This document shows, piece after piece, positions 1 through 12,840 of a DNA stretch of 64,000 bases (its first letter is position 1; each line of letters opens with the position of its first letter). Source of the stretch: Heliocidaris tuberculata (lineage: Eukaryota > Echinodermata > Echinoidea > Camarodonta > Echinometridae); NCBI GenBank assembly GCA_025618425.1, contig CM046842.1, forward strand, positions 23,530,792 to 23,594,791, in the 5' to 3' direction. The notes beneath the pieces are model-generated. The model saw only the letters and a program-made list of their open reading frames with translations, was not told where the DNA came from and searched no databases. The position numbers were made by a program, and so were the translations under genes.

Positions 1-48
1 TTTTTTTTTTGTATGTTTTTTTTTTTTTTTTTAGAGAGAGAATAAGAT

Positions 49-88
<40 letters not shown>

Positions 89-196
89 AAATAATGTTTT
101 ATCGTGGGTAGATACACTGTCCGCCCGTTGCTGTATATTTAATCCGTTGACTTCTGAATTATTTCATCCCCATAAGCTTAATACAGAGACCACTTT

Positions 197-332
197 GGGA
201 GCGTTTCATCAAGTGTTTTGTCAGTGATTTTTACTGACAGCTGTTACAAGCTACTGAAATCCTGGCATCTGATTGGCTGAGAGCAAATTTGTCCGTAAAA
301 ATCACTGACAAAACACTTGATGAAACGCTCCC
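197..332. mobile_element. Palindromic MITE, GGGAGCGTTTCAT family, copy 1
   Basis: Terminal inverted repeats GGGAGCGTTTCATCAAG / CTTGATGAAACGCTCCC and a shared core with CATCTGATTGGCTGAGAGCA. Other copies: 16125-16262, 44320-44457, 57750-57826 (partial), 58849-58987. Confidence 0.8.
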
Positions 333-713
333 CTGGTTTCCGTAGGCAATGGGCTAACAAGAAAAAAGGGGGACTTCTTTGTGGTGATCATAGTGTGTCC
401 CTGAAGCTTTCCTGTTATTGATGAATTTGTAACTTTGTAGAGGCTTGATAAAATCTGAGCTTCCTGGTCTTACATGCTATCAGTGAATGTAATATGGCGT
501 AAAAATGAAGCCCAGGAAAAAAAAAAATGCACTTCAAAATCATCATGTGCTTCATAAAAGTGAACATATTCAAGTGACCGTAAATGCCAGACTCATTTCC
601 CCCCACAGACTTCAGTGTTAGACTAAAGCGTACCCCCTTACGATTTCGTAAATGACAGTATTCTGTCACAGATATCTTAATAATAACATTGTATATTTGA
701 AAACCTTTCTGTG

Positions 714-830
714 CCTGGCTATTTATTTATCCTTCTGAACATCATCATACAAGACAGATATCAAAATCCAACAATTTATTAAAACAAGCCTCCACAAAGT
801 TACCGATTCCCTTGAAGGTAGAAAGTAATA
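714..830 (-). repeat. Dispersed repeat shared with 40.3 kb
   Basis: The reverse complement matches 40310-40400 over GGTAACTTTGTGGAGGCTTG and TGATATCTGTCTTGTAT. Probably a LINE 3' UTR piece. The rest of 333-890 shows nothing clear. Confidence 0.5.
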
Positions 831-3800
831 TTTTAGCTCTGAATGATAAAATCATATCGAACGCTTCTAAAGGGTATGAAGTGGTGTTTGTCTATTACTA
901 TATAGTCCAGTAGATGGTACCGTATATCATGAACATGACCGGGAAAAGTTGTTAAGTACAAGGGTTTTTTTTTGTTGATTTGTGTTCTAGATGGGTATTG
1001 AAGTAAATTCAGCTTGGTTGCCACCTTGACAACCTTGAGCAATTTTTTAAATTAGCCTAATTAGCCTAACCATCTAATTAGCATATGTGCAATATGTAAT
1101 ATGTTGCTAATCTTAAGCAAGAAAGCCTGAAAACATAAATAATACAACTTTTCTAGGGTTTCCCATGATGAGGAATTCATTTATGACACTAGTTTTTAAT
1201 TTCAAGTAATGCAATTAGTGTAAATAGCATAATTAGAATAATTAGCTAATTAGCATATGCACAGTATATGGAGTTCTTTGTCTTGTTTATCCCGAAAGCC
1301 TGAAAACGTAAGTATTACAATTTTTTCTTGGGTTTTCTATGACGAGGAATTCATTTATGACACCAGTTTTCATTTTTAAGTAATGCAACTAGTGTAAATA
1401 AAAGTACCCCAACCTCCAAAAAATTGCAACAAAAAGGTTTTTTTAACGGTTTTCAATAGTGTTTGACGTCAGGAATAACATACTAAAAATCTAAGAAAAT
1501 CAGACCTCCGGAAAGTGGTTATTTTCAAAATGGCGTCCAAGATGACCGCCGGTACCTAAAAATGGCCTTAAATCATGACATATCTGTCCTAGAGACGTAA
1601 TTTTAGCATCTGTACCTAGGTTTGAGGGGTCGAGAAATTCATTCAGACCACTTATAATGTGTTATGGCGGTCATGGAACCTGGCAATGCAAGAAAGCGTC
1701 TAAAATTGAAAGGAAGTAGACTATTATTTACAGTGGAGATGAAATAATTAAGATCAGGACAGGGTATTCATTGACAACTGCGAAATTATTTTATAAAGTA
1801 TAGAGTGGCTTTATATTCAAGACGGTATCTAAGATGGTCGTCATTATCCATCCAAAATGGCCGCCAGTGCCTAAAAATAGCCCTAATAAAGAAATATCAA
1901 GCCCAGAGATGTAATTTTGGTGTCTACACCTAGATTTTGGAGGTCGAGATATCCATATATAGACTAGAAAACCTGGAAATCCAAGATGGCATCCAAAATG
2001 GCCGCAAATTTCCTAATGTAAACTGATTTGAGCTATTATTTACTATTTATAAGGTTAAAATGTAAAAGTATGTTTAAGGGTTAAAGATATTCATTGATAC
2101 ACAAAAAAGTGTTTTGAGTAGCCTATTACTGAGGCCCTTTATACAAGCCAGTATCCAAGGTGATTTTGAAAGTACATATTGATTAATAATAACGATAACA
2201 ATAGTAATGATAATAATAGTAACAATAATAATACATGTAGTAATAATGCAGTACTTGTACAGCCCATACCACAAAATGTTATTACTCTACTTTATGATTA
2301 ATAAAGTACCATTATGATTCAAAACATACCATTATGTACCAAATTTTAGCAGTAGTTATATCAGCGTAATCTAAATTATAAATGATACATATTCATACTT
2401 GCACAGTATTAGATCACATGATTTCAATTTATTAAAACTTTTTTCCCCTTTAATGTGGATATCCCGGTTTGATTGTGCCAACAGTATCATATTTAATATC
2501 TCGAGCAAAGTACTTTCATCTGCAAACAACTAAAGAGTACATGTTCTTGACTCTCCAGTAGTGATGCGAATTCTGGAATCCCTTCGACATAACATATACA
2601 ACCACATGACTACATTTGCCTGCCAGCATATTCAAGGCAACATCCTGTAATCTGAGAGATCCCTGCAACTAAAGTCTACATGTTATTAGCTTTAAGTTTC
2701 TCTTTCTGGGTCTGCATAATTAATGTTGGAGGATGCGCATCAGCCCTACTATGCTGGATATTCAATTGGATGTGTTTTTCAGTGGAAAGATTTTTCACTC
2801 ATTGTCACATTGTTATAAAAACTCTTCTGCGATATGAATAGAGCTACAGATTAGAGTTAAAGTACGACCTAGTAGAATTTCTTATTCACCTTTTATGCCA
2901 TCCTATTCAAGGACAGGTCTTAATGTTGCCAGTCATTTGTAAGTCCTACGGCTGCTCTGTCCTCTGTCCTGTCCTCCGGTCTTCCATATGTTTCTGTTTC
3001 TATCTTCTTTGGAAGAAGAGTTAGGAATGGGGTAACGTTTACGTTTCACCACACGAGTCAGTTCAGTCGTTCGACAGTTAACAGGCGTGGAATCTGTGAC
3101 CCGTAGATCAAGCAATTAACCAGAGGGCCAAAAGCCCCCAACATCCTAAAATTCTTGCAGTGTTCACTTCCAAACATCTTAGCATAAGGAGGCCAGTTTG
3201 AATGAGATAATTTTGGATCTTGGATACCATCTGGAATTATAAGGCTATAAGACATTTTTACATGTATACCAATGATTTACAACTAACAAAGGGCATTTTT
3301 ATTTTTAATAGTAACTTACTTCGGGTCATTCTGGGGAAATTGCTGTCATTTTGATGCACTATTGGATTTGTAAGGTTCATGTCCGCTAAATGACAATTAA
3401 ACTGGTCTTGTTGCATTTTGTATCCCTCCGTCCCCCTAAACAGAAGATGTATAAAACAATGTTAATAAGGCAGATGATTAATTAATGATTTATGACTATT
3501 TTCAAATGCTGCAGGCCATCAGGGATGGCAATATGATGGCAATCTTGCAAACCGATTTGCAGCTAAGGCTATCATATCAAATTTAATGACACTTTTTACT
3601 TGTATTGAAGCGGTGCCATGTTGCCTTGTTGCACTCAACATGATTCAGTGATATTGCGTGTATTATTGAATATCCTGCAGTGACCATTGAAATATACATT
3701 TTGACCTATCGTTTGTACATCTGTACCGTAAAGAGGAACGTACTTCCGCTCAAACCAGGCAATATTGACAGCCATTTTGGACACCATCTAATTGGATTTC

Positions 3801-4424
3801 TAGGTTTCCTCACGCCAGTAACACATATTGAGTGGTCTAAATAAATTTCTGGACTACCAAAGCCTAGGTATAGACGTCAAAATTACATCTCAAGGATGGG
3901 TATCTAAAGATTTATAGCTATTTTTAGGTGCCGACGGCCATCGGCCATCTTGGAAGGCAAAATGGCGGCCATCGTAGCTATCATTTTGCATGAAGGCTAG
4001 TATAATGCTCATTAATATCTTCTGTTTAGCAATGAATATCCTTGACCCCTAAAATGAACTTTTAAAATTAATAATTGCGGTAAATAATAGCCCACTTCCG
4101 GTCATTATGGGGGAATTGGCGGCCATTTTGACCGCCATTTTGGATTTCCAGGAAAATCTACCTGACCACCATTGCACACTGTAAGTAGTGGTCTGAATGG
4201 ATTTTGATCCCCAAAATCTAGGTACAGACATCGAAATTACATCTCTGTGATAGATATGTCAAGATTTAATGCGATATTTAGGTAATGGCGACCATATTGG
4301 ACTTGGGTAAATTGAAATTGGGTAAATGTTTGGCAAATTTTTCCAAACTGTTTGCTACTGAACACGCTTTTGCCCAACGTGTGGTAATATTTTTTACCCA
4401 ATATTGGGGAAAACACTTATATAT

Positions 4425-4611
4425 AACACGATAAAAACTACTTTCGAAAAATAAACTCAAGGGCAATTTCAAAGGCCTATTGTACTGCCCATAGAAATCA
4501 GGTTCGGATTACGTAATGCACCATTATAATGTTCGCACATTTATAAAGGTGATAGACAGGGCTATTGAAATTGTCTTGAGTTTACTTTTCGAAAGTAGTT
4601 TTTAGCGTGTT
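4425..4611. mobile_element. 187-bp MITE nested in the foldback
   Basis: About 50-bp terminal inverted repeats (AACACGATAAAAACTACTTT ... AAAGTAGTTTTTAGCGTGTT). A second copy in the opposite orientation is at 32598-32784. Target duplication unclear. Confidence 0.75.
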
Positions 4612-5050
4612 ATGAATATTCATGATTTTTTAGTAGCGTATGGTGTGAGGTGGCCCGATTTACTGTCACCAAATGCATCAAAAATTATAAGGGGTACATA
4701 AGAGCTTGTACTAACTTGTACCAACTGGATAGGATAAGACTAGGATAGGATAGGACTAGGACTAGGATAAGATAAGTTAAAGTAGGATAGGTTAGGATTG
4801 ATTAAGTTAAGACCCAGAAAGATAACAAGCAGGTTTCATTTTTTTTAAACCTAGGTTGGAGGAAAAGGGCAACAATTTGGCAAATGAATTTGCCCAACCA
4901 CATAATATTTATTACCCAACAGCTGGAAATATAGAGGGTTGGGCAATCCTATTGGGTAAAATTGGTTGGGCCAATAATTACCCAATTGAGAATATAACCA
5001 ACAGTTGGACAATCGTAGAGTTGGGTTAAATCTGATGGGTCACCAATCAG

Positions 5051-5580
5051 GCTTTTCAGGCTTTCTGGATAAACAATGACAAAGACGTCCATATATTGCA
5101 CATATGCTAATTAGTTCATCATGCTAATTATGCTATTTACGACAACTGCATTAGTTTAAAATGAAAACTGGTGTCATAAATGAATTCCTCGCCATAGAAA
5201 ACCCAAGAACAGTTGAATTATTTATGTTTTCAGGCTTTCTGGATTAAAAAATGATAAAGAAGTCTACATATTGCACATATTCCAATTAGCTCATTATGCT
5301 AATTATGCTATTTATGACAATTGCATTACTTTAAAATGAAAACTGGTGTCATAAATGAATTCCTCGTCATAGAAAACCCTAGAACAGTTGTATTATTTAT
5401 CTTTTCAGGCTTTGTTGGAGAAACAATGACAAAGAAGTCTACATATTGCACATATGCTAATTAGCTAATTATGCTAATTATGCTATTTACGACAACTGCA
5501 TTACTTGAAAATGAAAACTGGTATCATAAATGAATTCCTCGTCATAGAAACCCCTAGAAAAATTGTATTATTTATGTTTT
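5051..5580. repeat. Three tandem copies of an about 185-bp unit
   Basis: Each copy runs from TTTTCAGGCTTT through GACAAAGAAGTCTACATATT, GCTAATTAGC and GAAAACTGGTGTCATAAATG to TAGAAAACCC. Two inverted copies lie at about 1080-1400 in the left arm of the foldback. Confidence 0.75.
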
Positions 5581-5792
5581 CACCCTTTCTGGGTTAAGAT
5601 TAGCAACATATTATGTTAATTAGATAATTATGCTAATTAGGCTAAATATAAAAATTGCTCAAGGTTGCCAAGGTGGAAACCAAGCTGAATTTACCCCAAT
5701 ACCCATCCAGAACACGAATCTACAAAAAAAAAAAAAAAAAAAAAATGTACTTAACAACTTTTGCAGGTCTTAATAATTTCTACTGGACTAAT

Positions 5793-6079
5793 AGGAAAAG
5801 AGGTAACTCTGAATTCTTGGGAGGGATTTGCCGCCAATTGGGTGGAAAAGGCACATTCCTGAAGTTAGGTTAAAAAAAAAAAGAATCTGCCAGTGTTGAT
5901 AAAGTAAAATAAATATAGGCCTAAACATTAAAAGCGTAAAAAATAATTTGTTCAGTCATGGAACATAGAGCAATATAATATGTATCGGTAATATAAGATA
6001 TTTAAAAGCGATGTCAAATGTATGCCATGCGTTATACAAAGATTCTGCAATCGCAACAGGAAAAATGCACTTAACTTAC
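5793..6079. other. Interval with no recognised feature
   Basis: Short A/T runs only. On the minus strand it is the downstream flank of the secreted-protein exon. Confidence 0.4.
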
Positions 6080-6236
6080 ACGACAGTTTTAGAACATTCG
6101 GAAACCCATGAACCATTACTGGAAGTACATTTGCAGCCTGTACAATCACTTCCGGTGTATTTATCACTATCCAGCCAATAGCCTCCTTCTTCTGGTCTTG
6201 CTGTCACGTGGGACCAGAACCCTGGCCAAGGCTCAT
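6080..6236 (-). CDS. Secreted cysteine-containing protein, second exon
   Basis: Acceptor CCCGCAG; phase 1 in, joining as Gly-Asp-Glu-Pro-Trp. Encodes EPWPGFWSHVTARPEEGGYW, then a cysteine motif SDCTGCKCTSSNGSWVSEC (C-x2-C-x-C-x10-C), loosely like a fragment of a von Willebrand type C module. The exon ends at GTAAGT (phase 2); if that donor is not used, TAA follows one codon later and the protein is complete at 94 residues. No poly(A) signal was found just downstream, so a further exon is possible; the 4.9-kb foldback starts about 290 nt beyond. Confidence 0.6.
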
Positions 6237-6840
6237 CTGCGGGAAGAAACATTTTAATGGATGTTGGTATTTTATTATTATCATTTTTTTTTTTTTTGGG
6301 GGGGGGGGGAAACTGTCTGTCCCATACATGAGCAAGTATCGTGGCATCCTTCGCATAATCATTATCAAAGCTATCATATACAAGTAATCATGGAGCTAAA
6401 CTACTGAGGGAAAAAAAGTACTAAAACTTAAAAAAAAAAAAAAAAATCATAACCATGATAACCCGTAACCGTTGTAATCATGTTTTAATTGTTATGGGAC
6501 GTATCATCCATATGTAATGATTTTCTTCCTTACTTAAAACACTAATTAGTAATTTACGCTGACTTTCCTTTCTATCATCACTTATTAGCTGATTGCACTA
6601 CACATATTTCATTAAAAGATGTTTGGTACTTCAGATTCGGAGAATGGCGTTGTAAAGAAGCATACTGAAGAATATGTATTACTTTAATTCCATTTCTTGT
6701 TAGTACATGTTATACTTTATAAACGTGTTCATTTAATTAAATCAGATTAATGAGATAATATGACTTGTTCCTTCGAAACGCCTTTAGCATCTTTAGCATA
6801 CACATATCAAATAGAAACGAAATGATTTAAAAGGCCATAC

Positions 6841-6976
6841 CGCCGAAGGGAAAGTCATCTAACTGCTCGTATCTTTCCTGCCAATACTCCTTAGCTGTCC
6901 AGCCTTGAATGCCTGGAACACAGGCAGCAATTAGGAGGATAAACTTGAGCCATGCAAAAGCCATGATAACAAGAAT
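6841..6976 (-). CDS. Secreted cysteine-containing protein, exon with start codon and signal peptide
   Basis: On the minus strand an acceptor (TTTTTCAG) precedes 12 nt of 5' UTR and then the ATG at 6964. The 41 codons begin with a clear signal peptide (MAFAWLKFILLIAACVPGIQ), then a Trp/Tyr-rich stretch (WTAKEYWQERYEQLDDFPFG). The donor GTATGG leaves phase 1, which fits the next exon (6236-6080). The protein is not recognised. Its small size, secretion and paired cysteines would suit a host-defence or matrix peptide, but this is not shown. Confidence 0.65.
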
Positions 6977-7269
6977 CTGAAAAATAAAGAGAGATAACAT
7001 AATATCTTATCCCTAAGGCTGTATGACCTGCTAGAATGCACTTTTGTATTCCTGCAGTGAGAAAAACTAACAATGTTTGTGCCTTTCGTTGCCTGATCGG
7101 ACTCCTTAGTCTCTTCAACTAAGTACTCCATTTAGTATTCATGCTCTGTTTACCAGAGAAGATATCTTGCAGAGGGTAAAAACGTGAAAACTGGTACTGC
7201 AGTTGCTGCCAGAACGTTGTCTAGACAAAGACTGCCTTTGCACTTAGTGATTATAACCTAAAAAGCTCT

Positions 7270-7348
7270 TAACCCATTACCTACAGGAACCCGGTGCTCC
7301 CTGTATTAAGCCTATAGGAATTAGAGAATTCATTAGTCAACGGGTTAA
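7270..7348. repeat. AACCCATTACC ... CAACGGGTTAAG short palindromic repeat
   Basis: Inverted ends AACCCATTACCTACAGGAAC and AGTCAACGGGTTAAG. The same element occurs at 51161-51237 and, split by an insertion, at 52939-53418; a diverged copy lies near 50860-50920. Confidence 0.65.
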
Positions 7349-7452
7349 GATGGGTTTATATTACTAGCATTTGTTATTTATCACTTTAGTCACTATATGG
7401 TTTTTGACTGATTGTTGCCTGTAGCTTGTTTTATGCGCTATGTAGGCCTATC

Positions 7453-7490
<38 letters not shown>

Positions 7491-7585
7491 AGGAAACGCC
7501 TTCTCGGTATCTCACTATATGCCAACAGCTTTTTAAAATAAAAACCAGCACGGAAATAATTTTAGAGTTGTTGAAATCGCTATAG

Positions 7586-7998
7586 ACCACCGCACACTTT
7601 ACGATCGGTCCACGATCCGATTTTGAAAGAAAATGTTATAGCATTAGATATAAACAGTTAAACACATAAAATATGTTTTATTGGAGTTCTGAATAGTTAC
7701 ATAGATAGTAAAATCGAAATTACGGTCTATTACGAGCCTTCTAGTTGGAGGAAAGGCCAAATCGGCTCCGAATCGTAGTGACGTCAGAGCAGTCTTGCGA
7801 TTGTCTACGATTTGTAACTGATTTGGCTCTTATTCCGGATATAAGGCTGACATCGCACCGTAATCCTATGTTGAGTATTCATATTATTGTTCAGAAGCTG
7901 AATCAGGTAGCTGTCACTCATTAAACTGCCTATATTTAATGATATTGCGCTTTATTTCCAAAATCGGATCGTAGACCGATCGTATAGTGTGCGGTGGG
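7586..7998. mobile_element. TIR element, about 410 bp
   Basis: Terminal inverted repeats of about 38 bp: CCACCGCACACTTTACGATC at the left, GATCGTATAGTGTGCGGTGG at the right. No coding capacity, so a non-autonomous DNA transposon. Confidence 0.75.
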
Positions 7999-8439
7999 CT
8001 TAACACACCAAATGTGTCGTTGTAACACGGATGGTTTCGTCTAAAAAAACTACCAAGGTGCTAATTAAAACACCAACGTTTTTGCACTGTACACATTTTG
8101 CCATTCAAAACTTCATGAAAGGCTAATACCACTCATCATTACACGGCTAGGAAGTTTCCTTTTGTAAACAAGTTTTATTTATCACTTTAACCCAGTATTT
8201 TGATATGATGACCGACTTTGATAAAGCTTTATTCTCTATTGAAATTACACAGCTCTGTCAATTTTGATAAATCTTTATTGCAAAAGCACCCAGTTACAAC
8301 TACAATCTTGCTGGCAAAATAAAAATGGTATGGAGAACAATTTGAATGAAAGAACATAAGAGAGAGAGAAAAAAATACAATATATATTATTATTTGAGTG
8401 CAATGTGTAAGTGTAAAATAAATTATAGTTTGAAATGAT

Positions 8440-8505
8440 AATACGTGACGGCTCAGTGATAGAGCAGTGGTCGCGTGAAAGAAAGGGCCCGGGATCGAAA
8501 CTATA
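8440..8505 (+). repeat. tRNA-derived SINE head
   Basis: GGCTCAGTGATAGAGCAG looks like a pol III A box and GGGATCGAAACT like a diverged B box about 40 nt on. No folded tRNA acceptor stem; read as a SINE remnant. Confidence 0.4.
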
Positions 8506-8803
8506 AAGTGAATGTGCTAGTGTGCTTTGGTAATACAGTCACACCTCCAAACCGACCCCACACCAACACCGAACCGACAGATGCTTGGCCACAGATGGCA
8601 ATGTGATTTCTTGTTCTGTCTGTTGTCAGTTTTGTTGGTGTGACTGTGGTATAATACATTAATTCTCTTTACCAAGTTCTTGGAGAGGACGTAAAGCCAT
8701 CGTGACGCGTCGGTAGCCTGGTTGCTAATACTTACAAGCATGAACATGCTTTCTTAGCAGCTAGGTAAAACAAACTATCAAATATTTTCAAACCTATCAG
8801 ACT

Positions 8804-8878
8804 TTCTTCTTCTTCTTCTTCTTCTTCTTCTTCTTCTTCTTCTTCTTCTTCTTCTTCTTCTTCTTCTTCTTCTTCTTT
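8804..8878 (+). repeat. (TTC)n microsatellite
   Basis: About 24 uninterrupted TTC units followed by a G-rich run. Confidence 0.95.
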
Positions 8879-9404
8879 TTTGGGGAGGGGGGAGGGGGGG
8901 GGGGTTGAGGGGCGGATTTGTAAATGAAATTACTTTGATTAAAAAAACACGATAGTGAAGTCCTCCAATATATTAGTCTTTGGTTAAGCAGTGAGACCTC
9001 AGTTTCAAATAGTGTGCTAGTTTTGTAACGATAACAATACTAACTAGGACAACAATCGATTGAGGTCTCTGTGATTTATGTACTGCCTAGAGCGATCGCA
9101 GGTTCTAAAGCATGACATTTGATGGAAAGGTTAGTGGTCAAATGGTCGTTAATGGAGCATGCTGCAATTAGTAAATCCCATTTATCGTATGAATTAAAAG
9201 GTCATCGATCGAGGAAGTAGATTTACTGATAATGAATAATGGCTGCAAAGCTGGACTCAAGCAACGTAAGAGATAAGGATCGGTACAAAAGGTGTTTATA
9301 AATTATAATCATTTAGGATCAATATTTTTCTTTCCTTTTAAAGATAACGAAATAACATATGATTTAGTACCAATGAAATGAGGACTAGTTCTATACAGGA
9401 AAAA

Positions 9405-10064
9405 AGGGCTGGTCACATTTGTCCGATAACGATAACGATATTTTCAGTTAAAGGTACACCCTACTACATTGTGCGTAAGCCTGAGTATTTTTTTTTATGT
9501 GTTTTCATAAGTTTTTATTATTTTCTCTCATAAAGAAAATTGAACATAATTTGAAACATTTCATATAATATAACAACCAAAAGAAAGAAAAAAAATCTTG
9601 ACATAAATATAATTGCTAACTGCAATTTCACATTTCAAATGAAAATACAAACAAACTTTCATCTAACATATATTTTCGAACAAAAATAAATATTTCAAAA
9701 AGAATAAGATTCACATATTTAAGTTACCTATTTCGTTACAATTTTCTATCCCCCCCTCAAAAAAAAAAAATCCTTTTCCCATTTCCACCTGAGAGAAAGA
9801 ATTAAATTAAAAATAAAGAGGAAAGATAAGAGAAGAAAACAAAAAGAGGATAGGAAGAAGATAGGAATAAAGAGAGAGAGAGAAAAAAAAAAAGATTAGA
9901 GAAGATACACCATCACCCCCCCCCCCATCCCACAACAACACAAAGAACAACCACAAACGAACAAACAGATAAAACATAGAGAAGAAAAAAAATATGCTCG
10001 TGACTTATAATTAAATGGAAATTCTCATATCGTTTACGATATTGGAAAAATGTGACCAGCCCTT
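9405..10064. mobile_element. TIR element, about 660 bp
   Basis: AAGGGCTGGTCACATTTGTC at the left pairs with AAAAATGTGACCAGCCCTTA at the right, with an inner ATCGTTATC / ACGATAT palindrome. The interior is A-rich with no ORF. A diverged end-like sequence lies near 20855 (GCGCTGGTCAGACCTCACC). Confidence 0.7.
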
Positions 10065-10271
10065 AGCACGAGGGTCCTCTTCACATGTCAAAGAGAAGGT
10101 TAACTTTTGGTAAATGCGAAAAAATAATTTGTGAGATTTCTCATTCTTTTTATATCAATTTTGACATGTTGGAAGAATATATTAACCCACTAAGGGAACC
10201 GGCTGGCTACTGTTATAAGCTTATTGAAGTTTACATTCAGCATATAGGCCCTATTGCTTTTTCCAACTGAT

Positions 10272-10888
10272 AGGTGTTAAAAAAAACAGTGGACCCTTTT
10301 GATTGTTAATAACTCAGAAATCATATATCATATTAGACAGAGGTTTTTACAGTGTAAAGTTAAAGGATGTAAAATTTATTGGGAGCAAGTTGTATCATAT
10401 TTCTCTGAATATCTTTCTTCAAATATTATTCTGAATATTTAATTATAGATTTCACGTTTTAAAAAATCAGGGCTACAAACTTGGTGTGTATCAGTAATTG
10501 ATTCAGAATACCAGCTATTGTGCACTGCAGCTGAAATTCCAGAACACCTTTTTAACTCATCTTTATGAATCATTAATGACACTGGACAGCAAAAAAGTTG
10601 ACAAAGTGGCAGCTGCAACACACAATGACTATTGTTGTGTTCTGAATTGGTTACTGATACACACATATTTTATGGACCTGATTTTTCAGAACGTGAAATC
10701 TCTAATTGAATATTAACAGATTAAGAGCAACATCTGAAGAAAAGTATTCACAGAAACGTAATAAAACTTGATCCCAATAATTTTATTCCCCTTCAACTTT
10801 ACAATGTAAAACTCTCAGACGGTCTGATGCGAGATATAATTTTTGAGTTATCAACGATCAAAATGGTCTACTGCTTTTTTTAGACATC
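10272..10888. mobile_element. Foldback element, about 615 bp
   Basis: Left half (AACAGTGGACCCTTTTGATT, then AAAATTTATTGGGAGCAAG) is the imperfect reverse complement of the right half (CTTGATCCCAATAATTTTAT, then CAAAATGGTCTACTG). No coding content. Confidence 0.6.
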
Positions 10889-11544
10889 TAGTACTTGCAG
10901 TAAAACAGACATGCAGCGCGTATGATTTTAAATGCATATTACATCTTGACAGTATTGATGATCGAAAAATCTTATAAAAGGATGAGGGATATGAGTATTC
11001 AATCGGTAAAACAATTTTTTTATCCAAGAATCGCCTCGACCGACCTAGGTGTGAATATACCGGTTAAATTTCCAATCGATAGGCCAAGGTTCAAAAATCC
11101 GTTACTGGTGCATGATGCTAGATGTGTGTCAGTGATTTATGATTTTTTTTTGTTTTTTGTTTTTAAGAATCTTTTATTACTTCCTTTTTCAAAATACATT
11201 TTCGCAATAATCAAGGTAAAATATACAAACAAATATATTCACATGCAGTATCATTGTGCCAAATTACATAATAATAAGTAACCATAATATTTTACATGCA
11301 TGTATTAAATAGTAAATTATGCAATATATGGAAGTCTTTGTGATAAAAAAAGGGGGAAAATATAAAAAGAAGATGAAAAGGAAGAAAATGAGAGAAAAAA
11401 AAAAAGAAAAAGAAAAAGGAAAAAAAAGAAGAAGAAAAAAAAGAAAAGGCCCCCCCCCCCCCCATTGTGTCCGTTGTTCCGCCTCAGATTTTAAAAAACT
11501 ACAGTTCAGAATTTTCTTCATGATTTTGATGTTATTAAGCACGC

Positions 11545-11853
11545 TTAGCTCCCCATGTCCATCTCTTCGTCCCGGAAATCAAAATGTTCCCATTTTCTAA
11601 GGTGTAATGAGAGGGTACCTCTCTCCAAAGCCAATTTTTTTTCTTCTAATCGATTGTCTGACATCATTGCTTTAATTTCTTTTTCGGTCGGAGGTGTCGC
11701 TCTTTTCCTACATTGGAAAGTCATATATTTAACTAATAGAATAAGATGATTTACTAAATTTTCTCTCCCCACATTTTCCATATTAATTCCTAAATAAATG
11801 TTCTCCCAGTTCAAATCTTTCAAAATAGGATACTTGAATTCAAGCACGGTCAT
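11545..11853 (-). pseudogene. LINE ORF2 C-terminal fragment
   Basis: About 100 open codons on the minus strand with NHLILLVKYMTFQCRKR, PPTEKEIK and LHLRKWEHF. These resemble the region after the reverse transcriptase in L1/Tx1-like LINEs, where a Lys-Tyr helix is followed by a Pro-Thr segment and a Lys-Trp motif. No intact element surrounds it. Confidence 0.4.
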
Positions 11854-12028
11854 CGATCAAATATATCGATTAATCGATGAAAAGATAGGATCCAAAGCTG
11901 GAGAGAGAGAAAAAAAAAGATAAAGATCTGCTCCGGTGTCTCTTATTCTCTCTTTCTATTTCTCTCTTTCTCTCTCTCTCTCTCTCTCATGTCGGAGTAA
12001 AAAGGAAGAAAGATTATGAATCTAGAGT

Positions 12029-12343
12029 AAGGCGTTTTGATTATACGGCTGTTTTTGTGAGGCAATGTTAATTTCAAAACTTGCTACTTTTGGAACCGTA
12101 GTCAATCTTGAAGCAGCGAGAAATGTGTGTATTACGGCTTTCCATAGAGTCAGCTTTGTTGATAAACGCATGACTGCTCTCACTCAAAAAAAGAAAGAAA
12201 GAAAAAAAAAAGACAACGAGGAAGATTGTATAAAAAGCCGTCATTCGCAAATTTCTTGCTGCTTCAAGCATGACTACGGTCGCAAAATTTTTTGCAAATG
12301 ACACTGCCTCACAAAAATAGCCGTAGAATCAAAACGCCTCACT
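12029..12343. mobile_element. Foldback element, about 315 bp
   Basis: AAGGCGTTTTGATTATACGG pairs with CCGTAGAATCAAAACGCCT, and inner blocks around the pair AATCTTGAAGCAGCGAGAAA / TTTCTTGCTGCTTCAAGCAT continue the palindrome to a short centre. Confidence 0.75.
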
Positions 12344-12784
12344 GTACCCAAAGTTGATGATATTGGTGTTATTTTACTCGGAAAAAGAATTTTCTACCCA
12401 ATAAAACAAAATATTTAATAATATTGGGTCAATGATGTCGCTGAAATAGCAGATATCAGGTATTGCATTCTTTCTAGGCCACTCTGTATGTCTACCCCCT
12501 CCCACTGTCTCCCCCCCCCCCCACTCTTTCTCTCTCTCGATCTCTCTCCTTCTCTATTATCTTACATTTGTTTGTAGTTCCCAGTCACCCTTTTTCTGCT
12601 TCTCCCTCCTCTTTCTAATTTATATATGACCTTTCTTCTTTCCCTCTGTCCCCTTCTCTCTTCCCTGTGCGATAATTCTTGTTTATTTCATCTTTTTATT
12701 TTGCTTTGTTAGGATTGTTTGTTTGTTGTTGCTGTTGTTGTTTTCTTTTAGGAAATGTTATGTGTTGGCAACACTATCTAGTAA

Positions 12785-12840
<56 letters not shown>

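Larger units (their letters stand above)
890..5792. mobile_element. Large foldback element, about 4.9 kb
   Basis: The outer left arm (about 890-2060) is the reverse complement of the right arm (about 3720-5792): for example CTACTGGACTA near the ends, the AATACCCATC-AGAACAC block at 980-1000 and 5695-5720, and the GCTCAAGGTTGCC block at 1020-1040 and 5655-5675. The arms hold about 370-bp units with 'aaaatggc(g/c)gcca' and about 185-bp AT-rich units. The core (2.1-3.7 kb) is not repeated and has only short minus-strand frames near 2933-3255. No transposase seen. Confidence 0.65.

Noticed and set aside
2933..3255. Minus-strand frames in the foldback core, one with an acceptor-like CCAG and NWPPYAKMFGSEHCKNF
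   Set aside because: Two overlapping frames compete, neither phase fits the secreted-protein exons, and the region is inside a mobile element.
6048..6079. Third exon for the secreted protein after the GTAAGT at 6079
   Set aside because: The good acceptor (GCGATTGCAG) would leave an intron of about 30 nt, too short to splice.
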